Notes: a model not told the origin generated them from the letters alone. A DNA stretch of 64,000 nt from Pseudomonadota bacterium (GCA_018262195.1 JAGTRS010000015.1:1-64000); one strand, 5' to 3'. Counted from the first letter of the stretch, positions 1 to 9,657 are shown. Translations and numbers: made by a program.

Positions 1-1578
1 CGAGGCGGTTTCTTCCAGGCTGCTTGCCTGTTCTTCCGTCCGGCTCGACAGGTCCTGGTTACCCGAAGCAATTTCCTTCGCCGCCGTGTTGATCGCGTCG
101 GTCGCTTCCTTGATCGAGGAAATGATCTCTTGCAGGTTATCTACTGTGGAATTGGCGTCGGTCTTGAGGACACCAAGTACACCTTGGTAGTCGGCATGAA
201 TTTTCTCGGTAAGGTTACCCTGCGCCAGGCGTGAGAACATCGCGCCGATATCATCAAGGGCGCGGGTATTGGCTTCGAGCAGATTGTTGATGCCTTCGGA
301 GATTTGCTTGAAGAAACCAGTCATCTTGCTGGCATCAAGGCGGCGGCTGAAATCGCCAGAGGCGGCAGCGCCAATGATCGTGGCCACTTCGTTTTCGATC
401 AGGACTTCTGCGGTGCGATCTCGCCATTCGACTACCGTACCAAGACGCTCCCCCTGATCATTGAGAATCGGACAGGCCACCAACGAGAAATAACGCCCCC
501 CAATGCCAATTTCAGTCCGATGAATGCCTCTCAGGGCTGCCAGCATATTGCGCTGGTGGCTAGGTTGCTTGTGATAGATGTCGAAATTCGAACCCAGAAT
601 GGCATCAGCACGGAAACCAGGCAATTGGGTCCGCAAATCGGCCTCCGCGTTGCGCATCATTTCGAGAACGGACTTGTTGCAATAGATGATGATGCCATTG
701 ACGTCCGCCACCATCACGCTATTGGAGGACACGTCCAGCGCAACCTTGATCCGCGTCATTTCGGCGGCGACCTTGGTATCGGCCTCTAACCGCTGCTTCA
801 GGTCAGACTGCATCTTGTCGAGAGCATGCATCAACTGCGCGGGCTCATCATTTCCAATGTGCTCGATCCGATTATCCAGATTACCCTGCGCCACTGACTC
901 GGCAAGCGCGACGGCCTCGTTCAATGGGCGGGTGATTTGCCGTGTCACCCAAATTCCGGCCGGAACCATCACAATGGCAGCAAGCGCCATCAACAGCAAC
1001 ATCGTGGTTTGCACATTGGACTTGACCGCATTGATGTCAGCCACATCTTTATCATTGTTGTCACGCTGCAGCTGGACATACTCGCCCACCGCATCAAACC
1101 ACTCCTGCATCCTCGGACGGAAATTGTCGAAGAAAACTTTCTCGGTATCGGCTCGATTCCCTGTCTTGATGCTTTCAAACAACTGGTCGATGGATGTTTC
1201 AGCCGCCTTGCGCGTTGCCAGAATGCGCGACATGATCTCCTTGCCACGGGGAGAAACGGACGTTTCCAACAACTTGGTCTCGTCTTCGAGATACTTGGCG
1301 AAGTCGGCATCAACCTTGGGCTTTTCGCCCATCTGCTTTTCCGCACCCGAATAGATCAGCGCGGTCCGGACATGCCGAGCAATCAGCAGATTGCGCATCC
1401 GCATATCGACAGCCAACGACGTCTTCTGGACGTTGTTGTTGATGATGTGGTCGACCTTTTCGCCAATCGTATTGAGGCTATACAAAGCAATGACCACGAA
1501 GACAATCATCAGGCCAAGCGCCCCGATGGTGGTCAGAAAGAGTCGAGTTCCAATCTTGTAACTACGCAAGCTGAGCAT
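1..1578 (-). CDS. Methyl-accepting chemotaxis protein, 3' part beyond window
   Basis: Transmembrane chemoreceptor that would control CheA through CheW. From the ATG at 1578 the frame stays open for 526 codons to the window edge. Visible parts are a first membrane helix (about residues 12-33), a helical periplasmic region of about 155 residues resembling a four-helix-bundle sensor, a second membrane helix (about 190-212), a HAMP linker, a PAS domain (about 275-390) and the start of the signalling coiled coil, whose last visible residues (SGNQDLSSRTEEQASSLEET) are typical of MCPs. It is the last visible gene of the motAB-che operon, 31 bp after cheW. The methylation helices and signalling tip lie outside the window. 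The ligand cannot be predicted. Confidence 0.9.
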   Translation of the reverse strand, partial: MLSLRSYKIGTRLFLTTIGALGLMIVFVVIALYSLNTIGEKVDHIINNNVQKTSLAVDMRMRNLLIARHVRTALIYSGAEKQMGEKPKVDADFAKYLEDETKLLETSVSPRGKEIMSRILATRKAAETSIDQLFESIKTGNRADTEKVFFDNFRPRMQEWFDAVGEYVQLQRDNNDKDVADINAVKSNVQTTMLLLMALAAIVMVPAGIWVTRQITRPLNEAVALAESVAQGNLDNRIEHIGNDEPAQLMHALDKMQSDLKQRLEADTKVAAEMTRIKVALDVSSNSVMVADVNGIIIYCNKSVLEMMRNAEADLRTQLPGFRADAILGSNFDIYHKQPSHQRNMLAALRGIHRTEIGIGGRYFSLVACPILNDQGERLGTVVEWRDRTAEVLIENEVATIIGAAASGDFSRRLDASKMTGFFKQISEGINNLLEANTRALDDIGAMFSRLAQGNLTEKIHADYQGVLGVLKTDANSTVDNLQEIISSIKEATDAINTAAKEIASGNQDLSSRTEEQASSLEETAS

Positions 1579-1609
1579 TCCTTGCCCTCGTCAAATGGAC
1601 TATGTGGCG

Positions 1610-2110
1610 TTATTCGGTCGCTGAATCGATCAATTCCATATCGGCACTGGACATCAGGCGTTCGATATCGGTCACGATCATCATGCGGGAATCCTGCGAT
1701 GCCAAACCAATAATGTACTTGGTATCAAAATTGCCGGAAAAATCGGGGGCGGGACGAATCTGCGAACGGGTCAGCGACATGACATCGGACACGCTATCGA
1801 CAACAGCACCGATTACCCGTCCCGCAATATTGAGAATGATGACCACGGTAAATGGCGTGTATTCGATCTTGCCGAGATTGAATTTGATTCGCAGATCGAC
1901 GATGGGGACGATGATGCCGCGCAGGTTGATCACGCCCTTGATGAACGAAGGCGAGTTTGCAATCAACGTCGGCTGTTCATAGCCACGAATCTCCTGAACC
2001 TTGAGGATATCAATTGCATACTCTTCGCTGCCAAGCGTGAAGGTCAGGTACTCGCTGGCGACCAGATCCTCTTCCGCTACAGCCGTTCCACTTTGCGTTA
2101 TCGCTTCCAT
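1610..2110 (-). CDS. cheW: Chemotaxis coupling protein CheW
   Basis: 166-residue cytoplasmic adaptor that links chemoreceptors to CheA. A CheW-like SH3-type fold begins near residue 20 ([20 protein letters not shown]) and is followed by the conserved [11 protein letters not shown] stretch. Length matches the family. It lies 22 bp after cheA and 31 bp before the MCP gene on the same strand, so co-transcription is expected. About 20 extra residues precede the domain, which is common in betaproteobacterial CheW. Identification is secure; which receptors it serves is inferred only from position. Confidence 0.96.
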   Translation of the reverse strand: MEAITQSGTAVAEEDLVASEYLTFTLGSEEYAIDILKVQEIRGYEQPTLIANSPSFIKGVINLRGIIVPIVDLRIKFNLGKIEYTPFTVVIILNIAGRVIGAVVDSVSDVMSLTRSQIRPAPDFSGNFDTKYIIGLASQDSRMMIVTDIERLMSSADMELIDSATE

Positions 2111-2132
2111 CTTTTGCTCCTCAATTCAGCCG

Positions 2133-4481
2133 TTAACCGGCCTTTTGCATACTTGTCTTGGCCATTCCGGCAATCGCCGACACATCCAGAATCAAGGCAA
2201 CATGGCCATCACCCATGATCGTCGCCCCGGAAATTCCTTGCACCCGGCGGTAGTTGGCTTCCAGGCTCTTGATGACCACCTGATGCTGACCAACCAAAGC
2301 ATCAACAAACAGCGCAGCCTTGATCCCGTCCGCATCAATCACCACCATGATGCCCTGAGTAAAATCACTCGCCTTCGGTTTAATGTTGAACAATTCGTGC
2401 AGCACGACCACCGGCAGATATTCACCTCGCACCTGAATCACCCGCGCCTGGTTGGAAAGCGTCTTGATATCTCCGGTCCGTGGCTGGAATGATTCGATCA
2501 CGTAGGAAAGGGGCAGAATATAGGTCTGATCCCCGACGGCAATCGACATGCCATCAAGGATGGCCAGGGTCAGTGGCAGGCGAACTGTCATCCGGGTGCC
2601 AACACCAAGCATCGATTCGATCTCGACCCGACCGCCCATGGATTGGATATTGCGACGGACAACGTCCATGCCAACGCCCCGACCAGATACGTCGGTCACC
2701 TGGTCAGCCGTCGAGAACCCGGCCTCGAAAATCAGGTTGAAGACCTCAGAATCGGTCATTTGATCGGAGACTTGGAAACCTCGCTCTCGAGCCTTGGCAA
2801 GAATCTTGTTGCGCGGCAAACCGCCACCATCGTCACCCACTTCGATAACGATGTTTCCGCCCTGATGATAGGCCTTCAGGGTAATCGTCCCGACCGGGTT
2901 CTTGCCTGCAGCAATGCGCTTGTCGGGCAATTCAATACCGTGATCGAGGCTGTTGCGAATAAGGTGTGTCAGTGGATCGGCAATACGCTCGATGAGACTC
3001 TTGTCCAGCTCGGTCGTTTCACCAGACGTCTTCAATTCGACCTGCTTGCCCAGCTTGCCCGAAAGATCGCGGACCACCCGGGGGAAGCGTGAGAACACAA
3101 AGGAAATCGGCATCATCCGGATCGACATAACCGACTCTTGCAAGTCCCGGGTATTGCGTTCCAACTGAGCTAAGCCATTGACGAGACGCTCCGGTGCACT
3201 CTCCTGCATCTGGGTTGCCGTTTGCAGCAACATGGCCTGAGTAATGACCAACTCACCAACCAGATTGATCAATTGATCGACTTTTTCAATGCTGACGCGA
3301 ATCGATGAATCGCCTGCGGCAGCCGCTGGTGCAGCGGTTTTTGCCGCACGAGTTCGCGATTCGACGGCGGACTTTTCAGGCACGGCGGCAGCTGAGGAAG
3401 AATCAAGCGCAGCTACCGGAGAAGGCATGATCACCAGGGGAGCAGCTGACGCTGCTGGTGCTGGCACAGGGACAAAAAACCCGAAGCCGTCCCCTTCCTC
3501 CAATACTTCAGGCGCTTTCTCAGGCGGCGCCAACGGCGCAAAGAAGCCGTAGCCGTCCTCCGCTTCGCCGTTGCCACCTTCAGGCGTCACCTGAGGTGCA
3601 GTGGTCGCCGGCAACGGTTCAAAGAAACCAAATCCTTCATCTTCGACTTCCTTGGCGACAGCACCTCCCACATCGGGCGAAGCATCGAGTGGTGCGAAAA
3701 AGCCATAACTCTGATTCTCGTCAGGCACGCCTGGCGAGTCATCAAAAAATCCGAAGGCAGGGTCGCTATCGCCCGCTGAGAGTTTCCCCTCGACTACTCG
3801 CCAAGCACCATTTTCAGCGATGAAATCGATCTGGTCAGCAAACGCTTCCTGGCCAAGATCGGAAATCAGGCGTACTTGCCAGTAACCTACATTGTGGATA
3901 TCGCCCGCTGGCTGGCTCAATATTTCAAGCTGCCCAAGCGACCTTAACTCATCCAGTAAGCTGGTGACGCCATCACCTTTCGCCGACACTTCCGTCGGAA
4001 CAAACTGAATGTCGAAAACACGTTTATCGAGAGAGGACGGAGTCAGACTCTCCGGGGCAAGCTTAGCCTGATCTGGCAACTCGGGCTGCCGGTCGGTGGA
4101 AAGGTCGCGCAAACGAGCACAAATCGACTCGACAGCGGCCTGATCAACAGCCTCGCCTCTACCTTGGTGAGCCTCAAGCATTTCGCGCAAGCGGTCACCG
4201 CACTCCAGAAACGCATCGACCATATCGGCACGCAAGCCAAGTTCCTGCTTGCGAATACGATCAAGCAAATTTTCAAGGATGTGGGTTGTTTCCGCCAAGT
4301 CTGTGAACCCGAAGGTCCCGGCGCTTCCTTTGATGGAATGCGCCGCACGGAAAATAGCATTGAGTTGCTCAGAATCCGGATTCTCTATATCCAGATCAAG
4401 CAGCAACCCCTCCATCGCCGCCAAGTGCTCCGCCGACTCATCGAAGAACACCTGGTAGAACTGACTCATGTCGATAGCCAT
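2133..4481 (-). CDS. cheA: Chemotaxis histidine kinase CheA with GFF-repeat linker
   Basis: 782-residue kinase that autophosphorylates and passes phosphate to CheY. The N-terminal Hpt (P1) domain carries RAAHSIKGSAG with the phospho-accepting His at residue 48. The dimerisation (P3), HATPase (P4; N-box NSLDHGIELPDKR, G-box GRGVGMDVV) and CheW-like (P5) domains fill the C-terminal half. Between P1 and P3 is a long acidic and proline/alanine-rich region. Residues about 238-337 repeat a short aromatic motif, [AFYG]-[FY]-GFF followed by two or three residues such as APL, EPL or VPV, five times. A G-rich stretch (GGGGGT in part) precedes the chosen ATG, and that start places His48 as in E. coli CheA. 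The gene sits between cheY and cheW. Confidence 0.97.
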   Translation of the reverse strand: MAIDMSQFYQVFFDESAEHLAAMEGLLLDLDIENPDSEQLNAIFRAAHSIKGSAGTFGFTDLAETTHILENLLDRIRKQELGLRADMVDAFLECGDRLREMLEAHQGRGEAVDQAAVESICARLRDLSTDRQPELPDQAKLAPESLTPSSLDKRVFDIQFVPTEVSAKGDGVTSLLDELRSLGQLEILSQPAGDIHNVGYWQVRLISDLGQEAFADQIDFIAENGAWRVVEGKLSAGDSDPAFGFFDDSPGVPDENQSYGFFAPLDASPDVGGAVAKEVEDEGFGFFEPLPATTAPQVTPEGGNGEAEDGYGFFAPLAPPEKAPEVLEEGDGFGFFVPVPAPAASAAPLVIMPSPVAALDSSSAAAVPEKSAVESRTRAAKTAAPAAAAGDSSIRVSIEKVDQLINLVGELVITQAMLLQTATQMQESAPERLVNGLAQLERNTRDLQESVMSIRMMPISFVFSRFPRVVRDLSGKLGKQVELKTSGETTELDKSLIERIADPLTHLIRNSLDHGIELPDKRIAAGKNPVGTITLKAYHQGGNIVIEVGDDGGGLPRNKILAKARERGFQVSDQMTDSEVFNLIFEAGFSTADQVTDVSGRGVGMDVVRRNIQSMGGRVEIESMLGVGTRMTVRLPLTLAILDGMSIAVGDQTYILPLSYVIESFQPRTGDIKTLSNQARVIQVRGEYLPVVVLHELFNIKPKASDFTQGIMVVIDADGIKAALFVDALVGQHQVVIKSLEANYRRVQGISGATIMGDGHVALILDVSAIAGMAKTSMQKAG

Positions 4482-4569
4482 GCTACCCCCCGAGCACAGC
4501 TGCCAATTGATTGACAGCCGAAAATGGTATGCGAACGACCTGCCCTGTTACAGGTCAGCCGGCTTATGC

Positions 4570-4935
4570 TTAGCCGATCACCTTGCGCACGACTTCGATC
4601 AGTTTTTGGGGATCAAATGGCTTGACCAGCCAGCCCGTTGCACCGGCAGCACGCCCCTGGGCCTTCATGGCATCGGAAGATTCGGTGGTCAGCATCAGAA
4701 TCGGCGTCGAGGCATACTGCGGCAGCCCACGTAAATTCTTGATCAAGGTCAGGCCATCCATCCGCGGCATGTTCTGGTCGGTCAGGATCAAATTGACACT
4801 TTTGGCCTTGGCCTTTTCCAGGCCGTCCATTCCATCGACAGCCTCAACTACATCGTAGCCCGCACTCTTCAGGGTAAATGACACCATCTGACGGATGGAT
4901 GCGGAATCGTCAACTGCAAGAACGGTTTTTGCCAT
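4570..4935 (-). CDS. cheY: Chemotaxis response regulator CheY
   Basis: 121-residue stand-alone receiver domain. The acidic pair is in LAVDDSAS (Asp9/Asp10), the phospho-acceptor is Asp53 in ILTDQNMPRMDG, the Thr of MLTTES and the Lys of LVKPFDP complete the active site. Phosphorylated CheY would bind the flagellar switch. It follows the MCP-like gene by 18 bp and precedes cheA by 88 bp. No output domain is present, so CheY rather than a transcription factor is the best call. Another CheY-like adaptor role cannot be excluded. Confidence 0.94.
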   Translation of the reverse strand: MAKTVLAVDDSASIRQMVSFTLKSAGYDVVEAVDGMDGLEKAKAKSVNLILTDQNMPRMDGLTLIKNLRGLPQYASTPILMLTTESSDAMKAQGRAAGATGWLVKPFDPQKLIEVVRKVIG

Positions 4936-4953
4936 TTTTTCCTCGTGAAAGAA

Positions 4954-6171
4954 TCAGAACAACTCAACTTCGCCGCTGGCGAAGCCAGTTTGATTGACCG
5001 GATTATTGTCTACTTTTTGTGAAATTACACTCATTTTTTGCGAAATCTGGTCAACGTGCTGACAGATTTCAGCCAATGCCGCCAAGGTCGCGGCACTCTC
5101 CCCGCTGTTGTTCAGCGCTCCAGCCATCTTCTGCTCATCGGCCAGCATTTCATCCACCACATCCAGACGCCGAGTGACATGTCCAAGGAGTTGGGTAACC
5201 ATGTCCTGAAACTGCAGCGACATAATGGCCTGATTGACCGCCTGCTCAACTTGCTCACCAATCGTATTCAGTTCGCTGACCGTTTCGCCAGTACGCCGGT
5301 TCATGTCGTTGATACCGATCATCGCCTGTTCGACGTCGCTCTTCGAAGTCAGGGCAAAGGTCATGTCCTGAGCCGCCATCTGGTTGATGGCCGCTTCAGT
5401 TGCCTCGATCGTTGTTTGCATTTTCTGCAGGGAGCCACGAATCTGCTGGCTGAAATGATTGGTGCGCCCAGACAAGTCACGCACCTCATCAGCCACCACG
5501 GCGAATCCTCGTCCCGCCTCGCCAGCCCGAGCCGCTTCGATAGCTGCATTTAGTGCCAGAAGATTGGTCTGCTTGGCAATTCCCTCGATTTCACCAAGCC
5601 TGCCGCGCACTTCACTCATCTGGCTAATAATTCGGTCAGTCATCTCGACCAGGGACATGGCCAGGCGTGAATTCTCGACCACGCTATCAACAAACTGCCG
5701 CAGGGTTTCGGATGTCTTGTTGGCAAACATCTGAAACTCAGTCACAGAGCCCCCCTCGAGACCTCCAGAGACAACCTGCATACCAAGCTGCTGCTGGCGC
5801 TGAATCTGGGCGTTCATCCCCTGAAAACTGCCCACCAGCTTGTCGATCGCTTCATTGAAGATATTCTGGGCGCGGGCAACCTCATTCCGCATTTCCCCGA
5901 CCTGCCGCGAAGCCTCGGTGGAAACACGAACGATCGCATTGCCGCTTTGCTCAATGATGTCGCGCCCGATGCGACTGCTCTCAGCATCATTTTCGCGCGC
6001 GGTAGCCTGCCGGCAGGCCAGACTGCCCGCGATCAACCATCCAGCAAGCATGACCACCAAGGAAAAAATGACCGCCGGCGAACGCGCCGCTGGCTCTACT
6101 GCGAGGAGAACGGCAGCCACCAATACTGTCCAGCCCCCGCCGATCAAGATCAGCTTGCCATTACCACTCAT
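4954..6171 (-). CDS. MCP-like transducer without periplasmic sensor domain
   Basis: 405-residue protein with two closely spaced membrane helices (about residues 5-24 and 33-50) and almost no periplasmic loop, followed by a long coiled coil. The receptor signalling tip is clear: [20 protein letters not shown], then [12 protein letters not shown]. No HAMP or PAS domain is recognisable. Near the C-terminus, [15 protein letters not shown] resembles a motif seen in other soluble-sensing MCPs. It lies 33 bp after motB and 18 bp before cheY, inside the operon. It could sense a cytoplasmic or membrane-energy signal, or serve as a scaffold; this is inference. Confidence 0.88.
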   Translation of the reverse strand: MSGNGKLILIGGGWTVLVAAVLLAVEPAARSPAVIFSLVVMLAGWLIAGSLACRQATARENDAESSRIGRDIIEQSGNAIVRVSTEASRQVGEMRNEVARAQNIFNEAIDKLVGSFQGMNAQIQRQQQLGMQVVSGGLEGGSVTEFQMFANKTSETLRQFVDSVVENSRLAMSLVEMTDRIISQMSEVRGRLGEIEGIAKQTNLLALNAAIEAARAGEAGRGFAVVADEVRDLSGRTNHFSQQIRGSLQKMQTTIEATEAAINQMAAQDMTFALTSKSDVEQAMIGINDMNRRTGETVSELNTIGEQVEQAVNQAIMSLQFQDMVTQLLGHVTRRLDVVDEMLADEQKMAGALNNSGESAATLAALAEICQHVDQISQKMSVISQKVDNNPVNQTGFASGEVELF

Positions 6172-6204
6172 CCCATCTCCTCATGACCCTTCTGCCTGAA
6201 TCTC

Positions 6205-7155
6205 TCAGCCAGCGGTTCCTTTTTTACCTACCCCGGGAAGTATCAGGCCCTCGGGTACGTTTTCTTCATTGCCCACTTCAGACTCCGGCCCCTCTTCTTG
6301 AAGAATGGCCATTTCGGTTTTCTGATTTAGTACGACGATACTGATGCGTCGATTCACCGAATTCAAGGGATCGTTTTTGTCGAACAGGACAGTTGATGCC
6401 AAGCCGACAACTCTGAGCACCTTGCTGTCATCCATCCCCCCCACGACCAACTCGCGTCGCGACGCATTGGCCCTGTTGGACGACAACTCCCAATTTGAAA
6501 AGCCTTTTTCACCACCAGCAAATTGAGCCGCGTCAGTATGGCCTGCCAGACTGATGCGATTGGTAACGCCGTTCAAGGCCTTGCCTATCTGACGAAGAAT
6601 GTCGCGGGTATATGGCTTCAGATCGGCGCTACTGGAATCGAACATCGGACGATTCTGTTCATCGACAATCTGGATACGCAAACCTTCTGACGTAATATCA
6701 AGCAACATTTGCTTCTTGAACTGGGCTAACTGAGGGCTTTGTTCGATCATCTTTTCGATGCTTGCCTTCAGACTCTCCAGACGCTCCTGCTCCTTGCGGC
6801 GAAACTCGGCCTGAGCCTCCTTGGAGAAGGATGTCGACTTCTTCGCCTCGACATCACCTCGCTTGACCTGCCCCGACTGTCGGGTCAAATCCTTGCCCCC
6901 CCCCTGAAGGACACTGGTCGCATCACCGGACCCGCTCCCCCCCTGCTGCGACACTTTCAAGGGATTTTGGAAAAAATCGGCGATGCCCTGCAAATCGCCC
7001 TTGGCTGTAGAACCAAGCAGCCACATCAGCAGGAAGAACGCCATCATGGCGGTCACGAAGTCTGCATAGGCAATTTTCCAGGCGCCGCCATGCGCGCCGC
7101 CGGCAACTACCTTCTTGCGCTTGATGACTATGGGGCGTGTGGAATCGTCGCTCAT
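6205..7155 (-). CDS. motB: Flagellar stator protein MotB
   Basis: 316-residue stator subunit with a short cytoplasmic N-terminus rich in Lys/Arg, one membrane helix containing the proton-binding Asp in AWKIAYADFVTAMMAFFLLM, and a C-terminal OmpA-like peptidoglycan-binding domain (NRISLAGHTDAAQF, SNWELSSNRANASRR, then NRRISIVVL). It anchors the MotA channel to the cell wall. Length and domain order are normal. It starts 26 bp after motA. The Asp and general layout suggest a proton-type stator, though ion choice cannot be read with certainty. Confidence 0.97.
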   Translation of the reverse strand: MSDDSTRPIVIKRKKVVAGGAHGGAWKIAYADFVTAMMAFFLLMWLLGSTAKGDLQGIADFFQNPLKVSQQGGSGSGDATSVLQGGGKDLTRQSGQVKRGDVEAKKSTSFSKEAQAEFRRKEQERLESLKASIEKMIEQSPQLAQFKKQMLLDITSEGLRIQIVDEQNRPMFDSSSADLKPYTRDILRQIGKALNGVTNRISLAGHTDAAQFAGGEKGFSNWELSSNRANASRRELVVGGMDDSKVLRVVGLASTVLFDKNDPLNSVNRRISIVVLNQKTEMAILQEEGPESEVGNEENVPEGLILPGVGKKGTAG

Positions 7156-7181
7156 TGCATTGGTCGGTGGCTATGGGGGAC

Positions 7182-8039
7182 TTACTTGCCTTTGCGAGCT
7201 TTCAGCTCTTCCTCGAGTTCGCGGAAACTTGGGCGGGAGCCCGAATCGAGGGTCTTTCGGCCAAATTCAATGGCGACCTGCGGCGCATAGCCAGACATCG
7301 AGGCCAGCAACACCATCTTGATGCACTTGTAGATGGTCGCACCTTCATTTGCCTTTTGCTCCATCAGCTTGGCAACTGGCTCGACAAAACCATAAGAAAT
7401 GAGAATACCAAGGAAGGTGCCGACCAGCGCGCCGCCAATCATCTTGCCCAGGACGGCTGGTGGCGAGCCCACGGAGCCCATGACGTTCACCACGCCCATC
7501 ACTGCAACCACGATACCGAAAGCAGGAACTGCCCCGGCAATGTTTGACACTACATGGCCAGGTTCCGCAGCTTCATGATGATGGGTTTCCAACTCCACAT
7601 CCATCAAGCTCTCGATTTCCACCGTGTTCAGATTGCCGCCAACCATCATCCGCAGATAATCGGTGACGAACTCCATGATGTGATGATCATGAACCAGATT
7701 AGGATATTTGCTGAAAATCGGACTCGCATCGGGATTCTCGATGTCGCCCTCGATAGACATCAGGCCTTCCTTGCGGACTTTGGCGAGAATCTCGAAAAGC
7801 ATCGCCAAGGCATCAATATAGAAGGCCTTGTTGTACTTCGACCCCTTCAATATCCCCGGAACAGCTGCAACGGTGGCCTTGATGATCTTGATATTGTTTG
7901 CCGCCACGAAGTAACCGATGGTCAAACCAACGATCGCGACATATTCCGTGGGCACCCAAAGGGCAAGCAGGCTACCGTGAATGGCGTACGTCCCCAACGC
8001 CGCAGCCAAAATGATGACGTACCCGACAATCAGAAACAT
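7182..8039 (-). CDS. motA: Flagellar stator protein MotA
   Basis: 285-residue inner-membrane stator subunit with four predicted membrane helices: two near the N-terminus (MFLIVGYVIILAAALGTYAI and the next) and two in the C-terminal half around IAGAVPAFGIVVAVMGVVN and LVGTFLGILISYGFV. The cytoplasmic loop includes the conserved KVRKEGLMSIEGDIE. It is the first gene of the motility operon and faces the Nudix gene across a 178-bp divergent region. Identification is secure. Confidence 0.97.
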   Translation of the reverse strand: MFLIVGYVIILAAALGTYAIHGSLLALWVPTEYVAIVGLTIGYFVAANNIKIIKATVAAVPGILKGSKYNKAFYIDALAMLFEILAKVRKEGLMSIEGDIENPDASPIFSKYPNLVHDHHIMEFVTDYLRMMVGGNLNTVEIESLMDVELETHHHEAAEPGHVVSNIAGAVPAFGIVVAVMGVVNVMGSVGSPPAVLGKMIGGALVGTFLGILISYGFVEPVAKLMEQKANEGATIYKCIKMVLLASMSGYAPQVAIEFGRKTLDSGSRPSFRELEEELKARKGK

Positions 8040-8094
8040 GCAAAGCCCCCTATTGCACCAGCGAGAACCGGCGCGGATCCGCCCAGTAATTGGT

Positions 8095-8131
8095 TTTCGC
8101 TATTGTAGCCACATGAATTGCCGGTGTGCAA
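8095..8131 (-). promoter_or_regulatory. Candidate sigma-70 promoter for motAB-che
   Basis: On the minus strand a TACAAT -10 element (8107-8102) lies 18 bp after a weak TTGCAC -35 (8131-8126), giving a start about 55 nt before motA. No good sigma-28 pattern was seen in this divergent region, which is unusual for class III motility genes but not decisive. The -35 is poor, so confidence is low. Confidence 0.35.
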
Positions 8132-8217
8132 AGAAAGAGATAGCCGCTTGTGGAGCGCCCAATAGCCTGCGAAGCAAAGTGATACACTGAAAATCATCGT
8201 TATAAGCCAACTTCCCC

Positions 8218-8754
8218 GTGATCCAGTTTTGCAATCATTGCGGCTCGAGTGTCTCCTTTGTGGTCCCAAGTGGAGACTCATTACCCAGGCATGTCTGCGA
8301 TGCCTGCGGACATATTCACTACGAAAACCCCCGTTTGATCGTTGGCTGCGTCGCTGAGTGGGAGAACCGCATATTGCTTTGCCGACGGGCAATCGAGCCA
8401 CGACACGGCTTTTGGACCCTACCTGCAGGCTTCATGGAAAACGGAGAAACCACGGCCCAGGCAGCAATTCGTGAAACCCATGAAGAAGCAGGCGCCCATA
8501 TCCTGGTCGATGCGCCGTTTGCTCTGGTCAGCATTGCGCACATCAATCAGGTTCATCTCTTTTATCGCGGACGAATGAGGGCTTCGGACTACCTAGCCGG
8601 CGAAGAAAGCCTGGAGGTCGCCCTTTTCACCCCCGAGGAAATCCCTTGGGATAATCTGGCGTTTCGTAGCGTCACGCTGTGTCTCGAACATTACCTGGCG
8701 GATCGCAAAGACGGACAATTCGGCTTTCACGAAGCTCAACTTGGACCGATTTAG
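8218..8754 (+). CDS. Nudix hydrolase with N-terminal zinc ribbon
   Basis: 178-residue protein with an N-terminal zinc ribbon (CNHCG near residue 5 and CDACG near residue 30), then a Nudix domain with a complete catalytic box from GFMENGETT through RETHEEAGA, which binds metal at the REXXEE residues. Such proteins hydrolyse nucleoside diphosphates linked to another group, and the zinc ribbon recalls NADH pyrophosphatase-like and ADP-ribose hydrolases. The chosen start is GTG at 8218, which keeps the zinc ribbon. It is convergent with the next gene with only 4 bp between stops. The substrate cannot be assigned. Confidence 0.9.
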   Translation: MIQFCNHCGSSVSFVVPSGDSLPRHVCDACGHIHYENPRLIVGCVAEWENRILLCRRAIEPRHGFWTLPAGFMENGETTAQAAIRETHEEAGAHILVDAPFALVSIAHINQVHLFYRGRMRASDYLAGEESLEVALFTPEEIPWDNLAFRSVTLCLEHYLADRKDGQFGFHEAQLGPI

Positions 8755-8758
8755 CTGA

Positions 8759-9409
8759 TTATTTTTCAGTAAGGCGATATTCGATTGGCAAACTGATTCC
8801 AAACCTTCGGCCCCGCAGCCCCTCAGGCAGTGTGGCCTGATTTACCGCCGCAGCCATCATTTCCAGAGCCTGGCGGTCAAGCTCATCATGCCCACTCGAG
8901 CGCTCCAGCGAAACAACAGGGCGAGCAGCAGCCAACGCCATCGAGACAGCGACGACGACGACACCTTCCCTGCCATGGTCGCGGGCAATCAATGGATAGC
9001 GCTTGAATTTTCGCGCTTCGCGCGAAACGTTCAAACGGTATTCCTGCTCCCCTTCTGAGGGTACATTTTGCGTGTCGGCTGAGATATCCGAGCTTGCAAA
9101 GTGATCATCCGGCGCTAAAGCTCGCGGGGATTCCGCAATCGGCAAGATTGCGCGAGACGAGCCCTCCGAACGAGGCTGTTTCGACCGCAGACCTCTGTCT
9201 TCCTCTCGCCGAAAGTACGGCATTCCCTGTCGCCCCTTGGCGATCTCTGGATCGACAACAGCACCAGCGCTTTCAGAATGCCGCGCGAACGACACACCCA
9301 CAAGGTGGCCATTGATCAAAGACGATTTCCCCATCGCTCCATCCGGAATGATCGGTGAGAGCAAGATCATCAAATGGAATGCAATCGAAATGAGTAGCGC
9401 GCGAAGCAT
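8759..9409 (-). CDS. TonB-family energy transducer-like protein
   Basis: 216-residue protein with an N-terminal membrane anchor (about residues 1-22), a low-complexity middle of about 100 residues and a C-terminal TonB-like domain of about 90 residues (KRYPLIARDHGREGVVVVAV, SSGHDELDRQALEMM, then LPIEYRL). It would couple inner-membrane energy to outer-membrane transport. The classic Pro-Glu/Pro-Lys spacer of TonB is missing, and no ExbBD or receptor gene is adjacent. A role as a structural TonB-like protein is therefore also possible. Confidence 0.75.
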   Translation of the reverse strand: MLRALLISIAFHLMILLSPIIPDGAMGKSSLINGHLVGVSFARHSESAGAVVDPEIAKGRQGMPYFRREEDRGLRSKQPRSEGSSRAILPIAESPRALAPDDHFASSDISADTQNVPSEGEQEYRLNVSREARKFKRYPLIARDHGREGVVVVAVSMALAAARPVVSLERSSGHDELDRQALEMMAAAVNQATLPEGLRGRRFGISLPIEYRLTEK

Positions 9410-9435
9410 GCGCCAGTATCATCGATTTCAGGCAA

Positions 9436-9475
9436 AAATAACAAACCCCCAACGGCGGAACCGAATGGGGGTTTG
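9436..9475 (-). terminator. Rho-independent terminator after the ccoGH-DUF3149 unit
   Basis: A 9-bp stem (CAAACCCCC at 9442-9450 with GGGGGTTTG at 9467-9475). Read on the minus strand it is followed by TTATTTTTG, a U-rich tail. It lies 42 nt after the DUF3149 stop codon and before the TonB-like gene. Confidence 0.8.
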
Positions 9476-9516
9476 TGATCATTACCACCTAGAGGAAGGT
9501 GGCAAGAATGGAGCAA

Positions 9517-9657
9517 TTACTTGCCCAGCTTGCGAGACTCTTCGTCCATCTTGCTGGCGTACATCTTGCCCATCACTGCACCAATAACAAGAACGCCAAC
9601 GATCACAACAAGACTCATCAGACCGATATCGCTAGTAAACAATAGTTCCCATGCCAT
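9517..9657 (-). CDS. DUF3149 small membrane protein
   Basis: 46-residue protein MAWELLFTSDIGLMSLVVIV followed by a second hydrophobic stretch and a charged tail ending ESRKLGK. One membrane helix spans about residues 10-30. The pattern (MAWELLF start, GxVxxxxxxG helix, KM-Y tail) matches the DUF3149 family, small proteins often found beside cbb3 oxidase assembly genes in betaproteobacteria. It lies 29 bp after ccoH on the same strand. Function is unknown; position suggests a part in oxidase assembly or stability. Confidence 0.82.
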   Translation of the reverse strand: MAWELLFTSDIGLMSLVVIVGVLVIGAVMGKMYASKMDEESRKLGK

